DNA of 64,000 nt from Lepidurus packardi (taxonomy: Eukaryota; Arthropoda; Branchiopoda; Notostraca; Triopsidae): contig JAKZAN010000051.1 in NCBI GenBank assembly GCA_023053545.1, positions 185,015 through 249,014 on the forward strand. The letters are read 5' to 3'. Positions 47,751-61,499 of this stretch are shown in pieces. The notes under the pieces are model-generated. The model was not told the DNA's origin, searched no databases, and saw only the letters and a program-made list of their open reading frames with translations. A program made the position numbers and the translations under genes. Positions within the stretch are counted from its first letter, which is position 1. The number at the start of each line of letters is the position of its first letter.

Positions 47751-49950
47751 TGGTTTTAACTTCCTTAAACTGGTTAAAACTGGATAAAACTGGTTTAAAC
47801 TAAATTAAACCAGTTAAAAAACTGGATTAAACCTGTTTTAACTGGCTTAAACTGGTTTAAACTGGTTTAAACTAGTTTATAAACTGGTTTAAACTGGTGT
47901 AAGCAGGTCCAAACTGGTTTTAGCTGGTTTAAGCTAGCTAACACAGGTCTAAACTGGTTTAAGCTAGCTAACACAGGTCTAAACTGGTTTAAGCTAGTTT
48001 ATAAACTGGTTTATACTAGTTCAGACTGGTTTAAACTGGTGAAAGCAGGTCCAAACTGGTTTTAGCTGGTTTAAGCTAGCTAAAACAGGTCTAAACTGGT
48101 TTAAGCTAGTTTATAAACTGGTTTATACTAGTTCAGACTGGTTTAAACCGGTTTAAACAGGTCTACTGGTTTAAACTAGTTTATAAACAGGTCTTAACTG
48201 GTTTAAACTAGTTTATGAACTGATTTGAACTGGTTTATACCGGTTTAAACTAGTTCAAACTGGTTTGAACCGGTTTAAACAGGTCTAAACTGGTTTAAAA
48301 TAGTTTATAAACGGGTTTGAACTGGTTTAGACCGGTTTAAACCTGTTAAACTAGTTTAGAGACTGGTTTAAACCGGTTTTAACTGGCTTAAACTGGTTTA
48401 AACAGGTATACACTGGTTTAAGCAGGTCTAAACTGGTATATACTAGTTCAAACTGGTTTAAACTTTTTTACACTGGTTTAAACTGGTTTAAGCTAGTTTA
48501 TAAACTGGTTTGTTAAAACTGGTTTATAGTAGTTTAAACTGGATTAAACCGGTTTAGACTGGCTTAATCTGGTTTAAACTGGTTTAAACTAGTTTACAAA
48601 CTGGTTTAAACTGGTGTAAGCAGGTCCAAACTGGTTTTAGCTGGTTTAAACTGGCTAACACAGGTCTGAACTGGTTTAAGCTAGTTTATAAACTGGTTTA
48701 TACTAGTTCAGACTGGTTTAAACCGGTTTAAGCAGGCCTAATGGTTTAAACTAGTTTATAAACAGGTCTAAACTGGTTTAAACTAGTTTATGAACTGGTT
48801 TGAACTGATTTAGACCGGTTTAAACTAGTTCAAACTGGTTTGAACCGGTTTAAACAGGTCTAAACTGGTTTTAAATAGTTTATAAACGGGTTTAAACTGG
48901 TTTAGACCGGTTTAAACCTGTTAAACTAGTTTAGAAACTGGTTTAAACCGGTTTTAACTGGCTTAAACTGGTTTAAACACTTATACACTGGTTTAAGCAG
49001 GTCTAAACTGGTTTATACAAGTTCAAACTGGTTTGAACATTTTTACACTGGTCTAAACTGGTTTAAGCTAGTTTATAAACTGGTTTGTTATAACTGGTTT
49101 ATAGTAGTTTAAACTGGATTAAACTGGTTTAAGCTAGTTTATAATTTTTTTTTAACAGGTCTAAACTTGTTTGAACTAGTTTATAAACTGGTTTAAACCG
49201 GTTTTAACTGGCTTAAACTGGTTTAAACTTGCTTAAACTGGTTTAAACCGGTTTAGACTGGTATAAACTTATCTAAACTGGTTTATGAACCGGTTTAAAC
49301 CTGTTTCAACTGGTTTATAGTAGTTCAAACTTGTTAAAATTAGTTTATAAACTGGTTTAAACTGGTGTAAACAGGTCTAAACTGGTTGTGACTGGTATAA
49401 ACTGGTTTACACAGGTCTAAGCTGGTTTTAACTGGTATTAACTGGTTTACACAGGTCTAAAATGGTTTCAACTAGTTTATAAACTGGTTTAAACTGGTTT
49501 GAAAAGGTCTAATCTTGTTTAAACTAGTTTATAAACTGGTTTTTACTGGTTTTAACTGGCTTAACTGGTTTAAACTGGCTTAAACTGGTTTATACTAGTT
49601 TAAACTAGTTAAAAAACTGGATTAAACCGGTTTTAACTGGCTTTAACTGGTTTAAACTATTTTAAACAGGCCAAAACTGGTTTAGCCCAGTTTCTAAACT
49701 GTTTTAAACTGGGTAAACAGGTCTAGACTAGTTTTAACTGGTTTAAACTGGCTTACACAGGTCTAAACTATTTTAAGCTAGTTTATAAACTGGCTTATAC
49801 TAGTTCAGACTGGTTTAAACCGGTTTAAACCGGTTTAAACAGGTCTACTGGTTTAAATTAGTTTATAAACGGGTTGAAACTGGTTGAAACTGGTTTATTC
49901 TAGTTCAAACTGGTTTAAACCGGTTTAAACAGGTCTAAACTGGTTTTAAC
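47751..49950 (+). repeat. Satellite B, block 5
   Basis: The final stretch of the 10-bp satellite. It starts at the TAACTTCCTT variant (47757), follows the common order to about 49100, and then becomes more divergent toward the junction with satellite A. The doubled GCTAGCTAACACAGG unit appears again near 47933-47990. It ends at TGGTTTTAAC, immediately before TAATTCAGTCCG. No coding sequence. Confidence 0.93.
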
Positions 49951-52900
49951 TAATTCAGTCCGTAATGTATTAATTCAGTCCGTAAGGAATTAATTCATTC
50001 CGTTAAGAATTAATTCAGCCCATAAGGAATTAATTCAATCGTAAGGAATTAATTCAGTCCGTAAGGAATTAATTCAGTCCTTAAGGAATTAATTCAGTCC
50101 GTAAGGAACTAATTTAGTCCGTAAGGAATTAATTCAGTCCGTAAGGAATTAATTCAATCCGTAATGAATTAGTTCAGTCCATTATTTAATTAATTCAATA
50201 GGTAAGGAATTAATTCAGTCCGTAAGGAATTAATTCAGTCCGTAAGGAATTAATTCAGTCCGAAAGGAATTAATTCAGTCCGTATGGAATTAATTCAATC
50301 CGTAAGGAATTAATTCAATCCGTAAGGAATTAATTCAGTCCGTAAAGAATTAATTCAGTCCGTAAGGAATTAATTCAATCCGAAATGAATTAATTCAGTC
50401 CATTAATTAATTAATTCATTCCGTAAGGAACTAATTCAGTCTGTAAGGAATTAATTCAGTAAGTAAGGAATTAAATCAGTCCGTAAGGAATTAATTCAGT
50501 CCGTAATGTATTAATTCAGTCCACTAATTAATTAATTCAGTCCGTAAGGAATTAATTCAGTCCGTAAGGAATTAATTCAGTCCATAAGGAATTAATTCAG
50601 TGAGTAAGGAATTAATTCAGTCCGTAAAGAAGTAATTCAGTCCTTAAGGAACTAATTCAGTCCGTAAGGAATTAATTCAGTAAGTAAGGAATTAATTCAG
50701 TCCGTAAGGAATTAATTCAGTCCGTAATGTATTAATTTAGTCAACAAATTAATTAATTCAGTCCGTAAGGAATTAATTCAGTCCGTAATTAATTAATTCA
50801 GTCCATAAGGAAATAATTCAGTCCGTAAGGAACTAATTCAGTACGTAAGGAATTAATTCAGTAAGTAAGGAATTAATTCAGTCCGTAAGGAATTAATTCA
50901 GTAAGTAAGGAATTAATTCAGTCCGTAAGGAATTAATTCAGTCTGTAAGAAATTAGTTCAGCACGTAAGGAATTAATTCATTCCCAAAGGAATTAATTCG
51001 GTCCGTAAGGAATTAATTCAATCCGTAAGGAATTAATTCAGTCCGTAAGGAATTAATTCATTCCGTAAGGAATTAATTCAGTCCGTAAGGAATTAATTAA
51101 GTCTGTAAGGAATTAATTCAGTCCGTAAGGAATTAATTCAGTCCGTAAGGAATTAATTCAATCCGTACGGAATTAATTCAATCCGTAAGGAATTAATTCA
51201 GTCCGTTAAGAATTAATTCAGTCTGTAAGGAATTAATTCAATCCGTAAGGAATTAATTCAGACCGTAAGGAATTAATTCAGTCGGTAAGGAATTAATTCA
51301 ATCCGTAAGGAATTAATTCAATCCGTAAGGAATTAATTCAGTCCGTAAAGGATTAATTCAGTCCGTAAGGAATTAATTCAATCCGTAATTAATTAATTCA
51401 GTACGTAAGGAATTAATTCAGTCCGTAAGGAATTAATTCAGTCCTTAAGGAATTAATTCAGTCCGTAAGGAACTAATTCAGTCCGTAAGGAATTAATTCA
51501 GTAAGTAAGGAATTAATTCAGTCCGTAAGGAATTAATTCAGTCCGTAAGGAATTAATTCAGTTCGTAAGGAATTAATTCAATCCGTAAGGAATTAATTCA
51601 ATCCGTAAGGAATAAATTCAGTCCGTAAAGAATTAATTCAGTCCGTAAGGAATTAATACAATCCGTAATGAATTAATTCAGTCCATTAATTAATTCATTC
51701 ATTCCGTAAGGAATTAATTCAGTCCGTAAGGAATTAATTCAGTCCGTAAGGAATTAATTCAGTCCGTAAGGAATTAATTCAGTCCATAAGGAAATAATTC
51801 AGTCCGTAAGGAACTAATTCAGTCCGTAAGGAATTAATTCAGCACGTAAGGAATTAATTCATTCCCAAAGGAATTAATTCGGTCCGTAAGGAATTAATTC
51901 ATACCGTTAAGAATTAATTCAGTCCGTAAGGAATTAATTCAATACGTAAGGAATTAATTCAGTCCATTAATTAATGAATTCATTCCGTAAGGAATTAATT
52001 CAGTCCATAAGGAATTAATTCAGTCCTTAAGGAACTAATTCAGTCCTTAAGGAATTAATTCAGTAAGTAAGGAATTAATTCAGTCCGTAAGGAATGAATT
52101 CAGTAAGTAAGGAATTAACTCAGTCCGTAAGGAATTAATTCAGTCTGTAAGAAATTAATTCAGCACGTAAGGAATTAATTCATTCCCAAAGGAATTAATT
52201 CGGTCCGTAAGGAATGAATTCATACCGTTAAGAATTAATTCAGTCCGTAAGGAATTAATTCAATCCGTAAGGAATTAATTCAGTCCGTAAGGAATTAATT
52301 CATTCCGTAAGGAATTAATTCAGTCTGTAAGGAATTAATTCAGTCTGTAAGGAATTAATTAAGTCCGTAAGGAATTTATTCAGTCCGTAAGGAACTAATT
52401 CAGTCCGTAAGGAATTAATTCAGTAAGTAAGGAATTAATTCAGTCCGTAAGGAATTAATTAAGTCCGTAAGGAATTAATTCAGTCCGTAAGGAATTAATT
52501 CAATCCGTAAGGAATTAATTCAATCCGTAAGGAATTAATTCAGTCCGTAAAGAATTAATTCAGTCCGTAAGGAATTAATTCAATCCGTAATGAATTAATT
52601 CAGTCCATTAATTAATTAATTCATTCCGTAAGGAATTAATTCAGTCCGTAAGGAATTAATTCAGTCCGTAAGAAATTAATTCAGTCCATAAGGAAATAAT
52701 TCAGTCCGTAAGGAACTAATTCAATCCGTAAGGAATTAATTCAATCCGTAAGGAATTTATTCAGTCCGTAAAGAATTAATTCAGTCCGTAAGGAATTAAT
52801 TCAATCCGTAATGAATTAATTCAGTCCATTAATTAATTAATTCATTCCGTAAGGAATTAATTCAGTCAATAAGGAATTAATTCAGTCCTTAAGGAACTAA

Positions 52901-55900
52901 TTCAGTCCTTAAGGAATTAATTCAGTAAGTAAGGAATTAATTCAGTCCGTAAGGAATTAATTCAGTCCGTAAGGAATTAATTCATTCCGTAACGAATTAA
53001 TTCAGTCTGTAAGGAATTAATTAAGTCTGTAAGGAATTAATTAAGTCCGTAAGGAATTAATTCAGTCCGTAAGGAATTAATTCAATCCGTACGGAATTAA
53101 TTCAATCCGTAAGGAATTAATTCAGTCCGTAAAGAATTAATTCAGTCCGTAAGGAATTAATTCAATCCGTAATGAATTAAAACAGTCCATTAATTAATTA
53201 ATTCAGTACGTAAGGAATTAATTCAGTCCGTAAGGAATTAATTCAGTCCTTAAGGAATTAATTCAGTCCGTAAGGAACTAATTCAGTCCGTAAGGAATTA
53301 ATTCAGTAAGTAAGGAATTAATTCAGTCCGTAAGGAATTAATTCAGTCCGTAAGAAATTAATTCAGCACGTAAGGAATTAATTCATTCCCAAAGGAATTA
53401 ATTCAGTCCGTAAGGAATTAATTAAGTCCGTAAGGAATTAATTCAGTAAGTAAGGAATTAATTCAGTCCGTAAGGAATTAATTCAGTCCGTAAGGAATTA
53501 ATTCAGTAAGTAAGGAATTAATTCAGTCCGTAAGGAATTAATTCAGTCCGTAAGGAATTAATTCAGTCCGTAAGGAATTAATTCAATCCGTAAGGAATTA
53601 ATTCAATCCGTAAGGAATTTATTCAGTCCGTAAAGAATTAATTCAGTAAGTAAGGAATTAACTCAGTCCGTAAGGAATTAATTCAGTCCTTAAGGAACTA
53701 ATTCAGTCCTTAAGGAATTAATTCAGTAAGTAAGGAATTAATTCAGTCCGTAAGGAATTAAGTCAGTCCGTAATGTATTAATTCAGTCCACTAATTAATT
53801 AATTCAGTACGTAAGGAATTAATTCAGTCCGTAAGGAATTAATTCAGTCCGTAAGGAATTAATTCAGTCCATAAGGAAATAATTCAGTCCGTAAGGAACT
53901 AATTCAGTCCGTAAGGAATTAATTCAGTAAGTAAGGAATTAACTCAGTCCGTAAGGAATTAATTCAGTCTGTAAGAAATTAATTCAGCACGTAAGGAATT
54001 AATTCATTCCCAAAGGAATTAATTCGGTCCGAAAGGAATGAATTCATACCGTTAAGAATTAATTCAGTAGGTAAGGAATGAATTCAATCCGTAAGGAATT
54101 AATTCAGTCCGTAAGGAATTAATTCATTCCGTAACGAATTAATTCAGTCTGTAAGGAATTAATTAAGTCTGTAAGGAATTAATTAAGTCCGTAAGGTATT
54201 AATTCAGTCCGTAAGGAATTAATTCAATCCGTACGGAATTAATTCAATCCGTAAGGAATTAATTCAGTCCGTAAAGAATTAATTCAGTCCGTAAATAATT
54301 AATTCAATCCGTAATGAATTAAAACAGTCCATTAATTAATTAATTCAGTCCGTACGGAATTAATTCAGTCCGTAAGGAATTAATTCATTCCGTAACTAAT
54401 TAATTCAGTAAGTAAGGAATTCAATCAATCATAAAGAATTAATTCAGTCCGTAAGGAATTAATTCAGTCCGTAAGGAATTAATTCAGTCCGTAAGGAATT
54501 AATTCAGTCCGTAATGAATTAATGAAGTCCGTAAGGAATTAATTAAGTCCGTAAGGAAATAATTAAGTCCGTAATGAATTAATTATTTCCGTAAGGAATT
54601 AATTCAGTCCCCAAGGAATTAATTCAGTCCGTAAAGAATTAATTCACTCCGTAAGTAGTTAATTCAGTCCGTAACTAATTAATTCAGTCCGTAAGGAATT
54701 AATTCAGTCCGAAACTAACTAATTCAGTAGGTAAGGAATTCAATCAATCATAAAGAATTAATTCAGACCGTAAGGAATTAATTCAGTCTGTAAGGAATTA
54801 AATCAGGACGTAAGGAATTAATTCAGTCTGTAAGGAATTAAATCAGGCCGTAAGGAATTAATTAAGTCCGTTAGAAATTAATTCAGTCCGTAAGGAATTA
54901 ATTCATTCCGTAAGGAATTAATTAAGTCCGTAAGGAATTGATATAATCCGTAAGGAATTTATAAAGTCAGTAAAGAATTAATTCAGTCCGTAAGGAATTA
55001 ATTAAGTCCGTAATGAATTAATTAGGTCCGTAAGGAATTAATTCAGTCCCCAAGGAATTAATTCAGTCCGTAAGGAATTAATTCAGTCCCTAAGTAGTTA
55101 ATTCAGTCCGTAAGGAAATAATTCAGTCCGTAACTAATTAATTCAGTAAGTAAGGAATTCAATCAATCATAAAGAATTAATTCAGTCCGTAAGGAATTAA
55201 TTCAGTAAGTAAGGAATTCAATCAATCATAAAGAATTAATTCAGTCCGTAAGGAATTAATTCAGTCCGTAAGGAATTAATTCAGTCCCTAAGTAGTTAAT
55301 TCAGTCCGTAAGGAATTAATTCAGTCCGTAAGGAATTAATTCAGTCCGTAAGGAATTAATTCATTCCGTAACTAATTAATTCAGTAAGTAAGGAATTCAA
55401 TCAATCATAAAGAATTAATTCAGTCCGTAAGGAATTTATTCGTTCCGTAAGGAATTTATTCAGTCCGTAATGAATTAATTAAGTCCGTAAGGAATTAGTT
55501 CAGTCCCCAAGGAATTAATTCAGTCCGTAAAGAATTAATTCAGTCCGTAAGTAGTTAATTCAGTAAGTAATTAATTAATTCAGTCCGTAAGGAATTCGAT
55601 CAATCATAAAGAATTAATTAAGTTCGTAATGAATTAATTCAGTCCATTAGGAATTAATTCAGTCTGTAAGGAATTAAATCAGGACGTAAGGAATTAATTC
55701 AGTCTGTACGGAATTAAATCAGGCCGTAAGGAATTAATTAAGTCCGTAATGAATTAATTCAGTCCGTAAGGAATTAATTCAGTTCCTAAGTAATTAATTC
55801 AGTAAGTAAGGAATTAATTCAGTCCGTAAGGAATTAATCCAGTCCGTAACTAATTAATTCAGTAAGTAAGGAATTCAATCAATCATAAAGAATTAATTCA

Positions 55901-58900
55901 GTCCGTAAGGAATAAATTCAGTCCGCAAGGAATTAATTCAGTCCGTAAGGAATTAAATCAGGCCGTAAGGAATTAATTAAGTCCGTTAGAAATTAATTCA
56001 GTACGTAAGGAATTAATTCATTCCGTAAAGAATTAATTAAGTCCGTAAGGAATTGATATAATCCGTAAGGAATTTATAAAGTCAGTAAAGAATTAATTCA
56101 GTCCGTAAGGAATTAATTAAGTCCGTAATGAATTAATTAGGTCCGTAAGGAATTAATTCAGTCCCCAAGGAATTAATTCAGTCCGTAAGGAATTAATTCA
56201 GTCCCTAAGTAGTTAATTCAGTCCGTAAGGAAATAATTCAGTCCGTAACTAATTAATTCAGTAAGTAAGGAATTCAATCAATCATAAAGAATTAATTCAG
56301 TCCGTAAGGAATTAATTCAGTAAGTAAGGAATTCAATCAATCATAAAGAATTAATTCAGTCCGTAAGGAATTAATTCAGTCCGTAAGGAATTAATTCAGT
56401 CCCTAAGTAGTTAATTCAGTCCGTAAGGAATTAATTTAGTCCGTAAGGAATTAATTCAGTCCGTAAGGAATTAATTCATTCCGTAACTAATTAATTCAGT
56501 AAGTAAGGAATTCAATCAATCATAAAGAATTAATTCAGTCCGTAAGGAATTTATTCGTTCCGTAAGGAATTTATTCAGTCCGTAATGAATTAATTAAGTC
56601 CGTAAGGAATTAGTTCAGTCCCCAAGGAATTAATTCAGTCCGTAAAGAATTAATTCAGTCCGTAAGTAGTTAATTCAATAAGTAATTAATTAATTCAGTC
56701 CGTAAGGAATTCGATCAATCATAAAGAATTAATTAAGTTCGTAAGGAATTAATTCAGTCCATTAGGAATTAATTCAGTCTGTAAGGAATTAAATCAGGGA
56801 CGTAAGGAATTAATTCAGTCTGTACGGAATTAAATCAGGCCGTAAGGAATTAATTAAGTCCGTAATGAATTAATTCAGTCCGTAAGGAATTAATTCAGTT
56901 CCTAAGTAATTAATTCAGTAAGTAAGGAATTAATTCAGTCCGTAAGGAATTAATCCAGTCCGTAACTAATTAATTCAGTAAGTAAGGAATTCAATCAATC
57001 ATAAAGAATTAATTCAGTCCGTAAGGAATAAATTCAGTCCGCAAGGAAATAATTCAGTCCGTAAGGAATTAAATCAGGCCGTAAGGAATTAATTAAGTCC
57101 GTTAGAAATTAATTCAGTACGTAAGGAATTAATTCATTCCGTAAAGAATTAATTAAGTCCGTAAGGAATTGATATAATCCGTAAGGAATTTATAAAGTCA
57201 GTAAAGAATTAATTCAGTCCGTAAGGAATTAATTAAGTCCGTAATGAATTAATTAGGTCCGTAAGGAATTAATTCAGTCCCCAAGGAATTAATTCAGTCC
57301 GTAAGGAATTAATTCAGTCCCTAAGTAGTTAATTCAGTCCGTAAGGAAATAATTCAGTCCGTAACTAATTAATTCAGTAAGTAAGGAATTCAATCAATCA
57401 TAAAGAATTAATTCAGTCCGTAAGGAATTAATTCAGTAAGTAAGGAATTCAATCAATCATAAAGAATTAATTCAGTCCGTAAGGAATTAATTCAGTCCGT
57501 AAGGAATTAATTCAGTCCCTAAGTAGTTAATTCAGTCCGTAAGGAATTAATTTAGTCCGTAAGGAATTAATTCAGTCCGTAAGGAATTAATTCATTCCGT
57601 AACTAATTAATTCAGTAAGTAAGGAATTCAATCAATCATAAAGAATTAATTCAGTCCGTAAGGAATTTATTCGTTCCGTAAGGAATTTATTCAGTCCGTA
57701 ATGAATTAATTAAGTCCGTAAGGAATTAGTTCAGTCCCCAAGGAATTAATTCAGTCCGTAAAGAATTAATTCAGTCCGTAAGGAATTAATTCAGTCCGTA
57801 ATGAATTATTTAAGTCCGTAAGGAATTAATTCAGTCCCTAAGTAGTTATTTCAGTGCGTAAGGAATTAATTTAGTCCGTACGGAATTAATTCAGTCCGTA
57901 AGGAATTAATTCATTCCGTAACTAATTAATTCAGTAAGTAAGGAATTCAATCAATCATAAAGAATTAATTCAGTCCGTAAGGAATTAATTCAGTCCGTAA
58001 GGAATTAATTCAGTCCGTAAGGAATTAATTCAGTCCGTAATGAATTAATTCAGTCCATTAATTAATCAATTCATTCCCTAAGGAAATAATTCAGTCCGTA
58101 AGGAATTAATTCAGTCCTTAAGGAACTAATTCAGTCCGTAAGGAATTAATTCAGTAAGTAAGGAATTAATTCAGTCCGTAAGGAATTAATTCAGTCCGTA
58201 ATGTATTAATTCAGTCCACTAATTAATTAATTCAGTACGTAAGGAATTAATTCAGTCCGTAAGGAATTAATTCAGTCCGTAAGGAATTAATTCAGTCCGT
58301 AAGGAAATAATTCAGTCCGTAAGGAACTAATTCAGTCCGTAAGGAATTAATTCAGTAAGTAAGGAATTAATTCAGTCCGTAAGGAATTAATTCAGTCTGT
58401 AAGAAATTAATTCAGCACGTAAGGAATTAATTCATTCCCCAAGGAATTAATTCGGTCCGTAAGGTTATAATTCAATCCGTAAAGAATTAATTCAGTCCGT
58501 AAGGAAAAAATTCAGTCCGTAAGGAACTAATTCAGTCCGTAATGTATTAATTCAGTCCGTAAGAAATTAATTCAGCCCGTAAGGAATTAATTGATTCCCT
58601 AAGGAATTAATTTGGTCCGTAAAGAATTAGTTCATTCCGTTAAGAATTAATTCAGTCTGTAAGGAATTAATTAAATCCGTAAGGAATTAATTCAGTCCGA
58701 AAAGAGTTAATTCAGTCCGTAAGGAATTAATTCAGTCCGTAAAGAATTAATTCATTCCGTAAGGAACTAATTCAGTCCGTATGGAATTAATTCAGTCCGT
58801 AACTAATTAATTCAGTCCGTAAGGAATTAATTCAGTCCGTAAGGAATTAATTCATTCCGTAAGAAATTAATTCAGCACGTAAGGAATTAATTCATTCCCA

Positions 58901-59287
58901 AAGGAATTAATTCGGTCCGTAAGGAATTAATTCATACCGTTAAGAATTAATTCAGTCCGTAAGGAATTAATTCAATCCGTAAGGAATTAATTCAGTCCGT
59001 AAGGAATTAATTTCATTCCGTAAGGAATTAATTCAGTCCGTAAGGAATATATTAAGTCTGTAAGAAATTTATTATGTCAGTAAGGAATTAATTAAGTCCG
59101 TAAGGAATTAATTCAGTCCGTAAGGAATTAATTCATTCCGTAAGGAGTTAATTCAGTCCGTAAGAAAGTAATTCAGTCCGTAAAGAACTAATTCAGTCCG
59201 TAAGGAATTAATTCAGTAAGTAAGGAATTAATTCAGTCCGTAAGGAATTAATTCAGTCTGTAAGGAATTAATTCAGTCCGTAAGTAA
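49951..59287 (-). repeat. Satellite A, block 3 (inverted relative to block 1)
   Basis: About 465 copies of AATTCAGTCCGTAAGGAATT, the exact reverse complement of the block 1 unit. Recurring variants include CAGTAAGTAAGG, AATCCGTAAGG, CATTCCCAAAGG and CCATTAATTAATT. The two large satellite A blocks therefore face each other across the satellite B region. No open reading frame or insertion is visible within the block. It ends where a retrotransposon tail begins at 59288. Confidence 0.97.
54841..57780 (-). repeat. 1,115-bp higher-order repeat in satellite A
   Basis: The variant AATCAGGCCGTAAGG begins at 54841, 55956 and 57072, and AATTCAATCAATCATAAAG at 55156, 56271 and 57387; both give 1,115 then 1,116 bp. 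The extra base is a GGG for GG near 56807. Intervening units agree almost base for base, indicating recent tandem duplication of whole blocks. The third copy is incomplete and loses match near 57780. Confidence 0.9.
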
Positions 59288-59312
59288 TTTGTATTTGTAT
59301 TTTTGTATTTTT
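59288..59312 (-). repeat. 3' tail of the I-like element, (A)nTAC repeats
   Basis: On the minus strand the element ends CGCCTC followed by AAAAATAC, AAAAATAC, AAATAC and AAA, instead of plain poly(A). Short-repeat tails are typical of I-group elements. Satellite A follows directly. Confidence 0.75.
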
Positions 59313-59364
59313 GAGGCGAACCATGTCGCTATCGCGCCACATTATCGCCTTCGGCCTTTCTTCT

Positions 59365-60319
59365 TCAACACACTCTCACTGTTTGGTACTTTAGCATCTT
59401 CAGATGAAATCTAAAATCTTCGTTTGTTTCATGAACTTGATAAAATTGTTTTGTATAAAAAACCGACCATGCACTGTTCTGTTTCCGAATCCTAGAATTT
59501 CTTCGAAGTCCACTGGTATGTTTTTTGCTTCGCAGTTTGCTGAATAAAGCGTTGCGCTCCGCTCTCAGGGTTGAGCATTCCATGACTAGATGCTTCCCGG
59601 TTTCGTCTGCCTCACCACAGTTTCGGCACACCGGGCTATCCTGTAGATTAAATCTGTGCATCCACGATCCGGTCTTGCCATGACCACATCTGAGTCTTAA
59701 TACAGCAACAGCTTCTCTTCTTCTTTTGATGGTCCTCCATTTATTGGATCCTAGAGTTTCTGTTTTCAATACAATGGCCTGTGACGTATTCAGTATGATT
59801 TCGTTCAAAAACTCTCTTTCGATGTTTTGCTTGGTGATTGTTTTTAGCTCGTGTCTTGTCAGCCCGTTTGTTCTTTCGTTGCTGGAGGTTCTTCCTCTCT
59901 TTGCTGCTTGATCCGCTGCTTCATTACCAGGGATGCCAATATGGGCGGGGATCCATTGTAAATTGATTGTGCAACCATCTACTATTAAGTTTCTTATTTT
60001 TCCCTGAATTTGTTGGCTGAGATCAAAATGAGTTCTGCAACCCCAGCTTTTTAGTACAGCTAGCGCCGCCATTGAGTCTGTTAGAATGAAAAATTTTTCG
60101 GGGGGGGTTATTCGCTACAGAATGTAACGCTATTTCAAATGCTGTAAGTTCAGCTGACAATATGGAGGATCCTTGGAGCATGCGAAATTCCTTTGTCTCG
60201 CCCGTTTTTTCTATATATACTCCACATCCGGTGTTTCCTTGTTCGTCATTCGATCCGTCTGTGAATATTTTCTTAAAATCCCTATAAGTATTTTCTAAAA
60301 ATGCTAACACAAATTGCAC
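59365..60319 (-). pseudogene. RNase H and C-terminal Cys/His domain of ORF2, frameshifted
   Basis: The first frame (60319-60023) carries FTDGS (first Asp, residue 21) and SAELTAFEIAL (Glu 57). The second frame (60072-59365, open slightly upstream) carries LTDSMAAL (second Asp), WIPAHIGIPGNEAAD (His and last Asp), and near the end CRNC...H...C. The switch occurs at a run of eight G at 60100-60107; seven would keep the frame. All four RNase H active-site residues are therefore present in the DNA. The domain removes RNA from the RNA-DNA hybrid during reverse transcription. Confidence 0.85.
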
Positions 60320-61480
60320 TGCTATCTGAGGATTCTTCTTTGTGGTTAGTCCGTCTATGTCCGTAAAGATATATTTTTCCTGTAAATTCCCATGGGGCCA
60401 TCAAGTTTTCAAAAAAATTCCTTTGTGTTATGTCTGGTAGCTGAAATTTCTCTTTAAGTTCTTTATAGTCTTCCCAGATTATCGATTTGTTCTTTGAGAT
60501 CTCCTTTACTATTAGGTCTCCCTTATGACATTCAGTCATTCTGTTAATATAATCTTGCGACAATAGCGTTCTCCTATACCGTAAAGGCAACATGCTCGCC
60601 GCACATAGCAATACCCCAATAGGGGTAGTTTTTGTTGCTCCTAAAATAATTCTTAGAGCTTTGTTTTGAATCGTTTCCAACGGTTGTAGCTTTCTTGAGT
60701 TAACAAACTTGTATATAAAACAGGCATATTCTAGTCTGGACCTAATAAGGTTTTTGTAGATGGTGAGTAAAAGGTTTGTGCTGGCTCCCCAGCTTGTGCC
60801 TGCCAGCCTACTTAAAATCCCTACTGCTTTCATACCTTTCTGTCGTAGATATTTAATATGCTCTTCAAACTTGAGTCTTCTATCGAAAATGACCCCCAAG
60901 AATCTTGCATTTTCGACCCTCTCGATGACCGTGCCATTTATCTTGCACTTCTTATTTGTCTGCCATTTCCTTTTCCTGGTTATCACAAGGTATTTCGTTT
61001 TTTCTGGTGATAAGGTAAACCCGTTCCTTTTACACCACGTCTCTATTTCCTTAACTCTACATCTCAACTTGTCCATTGCGGAATCCGTATTTCTGCCCAG
61101 TGTCCACGTTCCCGCATCATCTGCGAAAAGTGATGTATTTGTGTCCCTCTGGTTCTCGGGGAAATCCGCTAGCATGATATTGAATAGCCAAGGACTTAAG
61201 ACTGCACCCTGGGGTATGCCTCTTACTAGTCTTTGCTTGGTAGACAGGCTGGATCCGACTCGTACTTCCATTGTTCTGTCGCATAAATAGCTTCTGATGA
61301 TTCCCAAGAGTTTTCCGTTGACCCCTTTTCTCCCCAACTTGTATAGAAGTCCGTCGATCCAGACCGAGTCGTAGGCAGAAGTTAGGTCGAGCAAAAGGAC
61401 AGTTAGCACCCAGCCTTTTTTAAAGGACAGTGTGTGCGTCGTTCATCAATCTCATCAACTGGTCGACCGTACTTCTACCT
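60282..61480 (-). pseudogene. Reverse transcriptase region of ORF2, with internal deletion and frameshift
   Basis: Catalytic motifs are intact: LLLDLTSAYDSVW (first Asp), GIPQGAVLSPWLF, and FADDAGTW (Asp pair), followed by KTKYLVITRK and ARFLGVIFD. Upstream at about 61480 the sequence jumps from the segment ending NDWEKC straight to GRSTVDQLMRLMND. Related enzymes have roughly 60-90 residues in between, including the SYRPISL block, which is absent here. A further frameshift at an A5 run near 60370 separates this frame from the RNase H frame. Confidence 0.82.
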
Positions 61481-61499
61481 GCCCATAGGTATTACGACT

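Noticed and set aside
47485..47787. A 100-codon gene starting at 47485
   Set aside because: It is an internal retrotransposon fragment whose last dozen codons are satellite; the start is not a real start.
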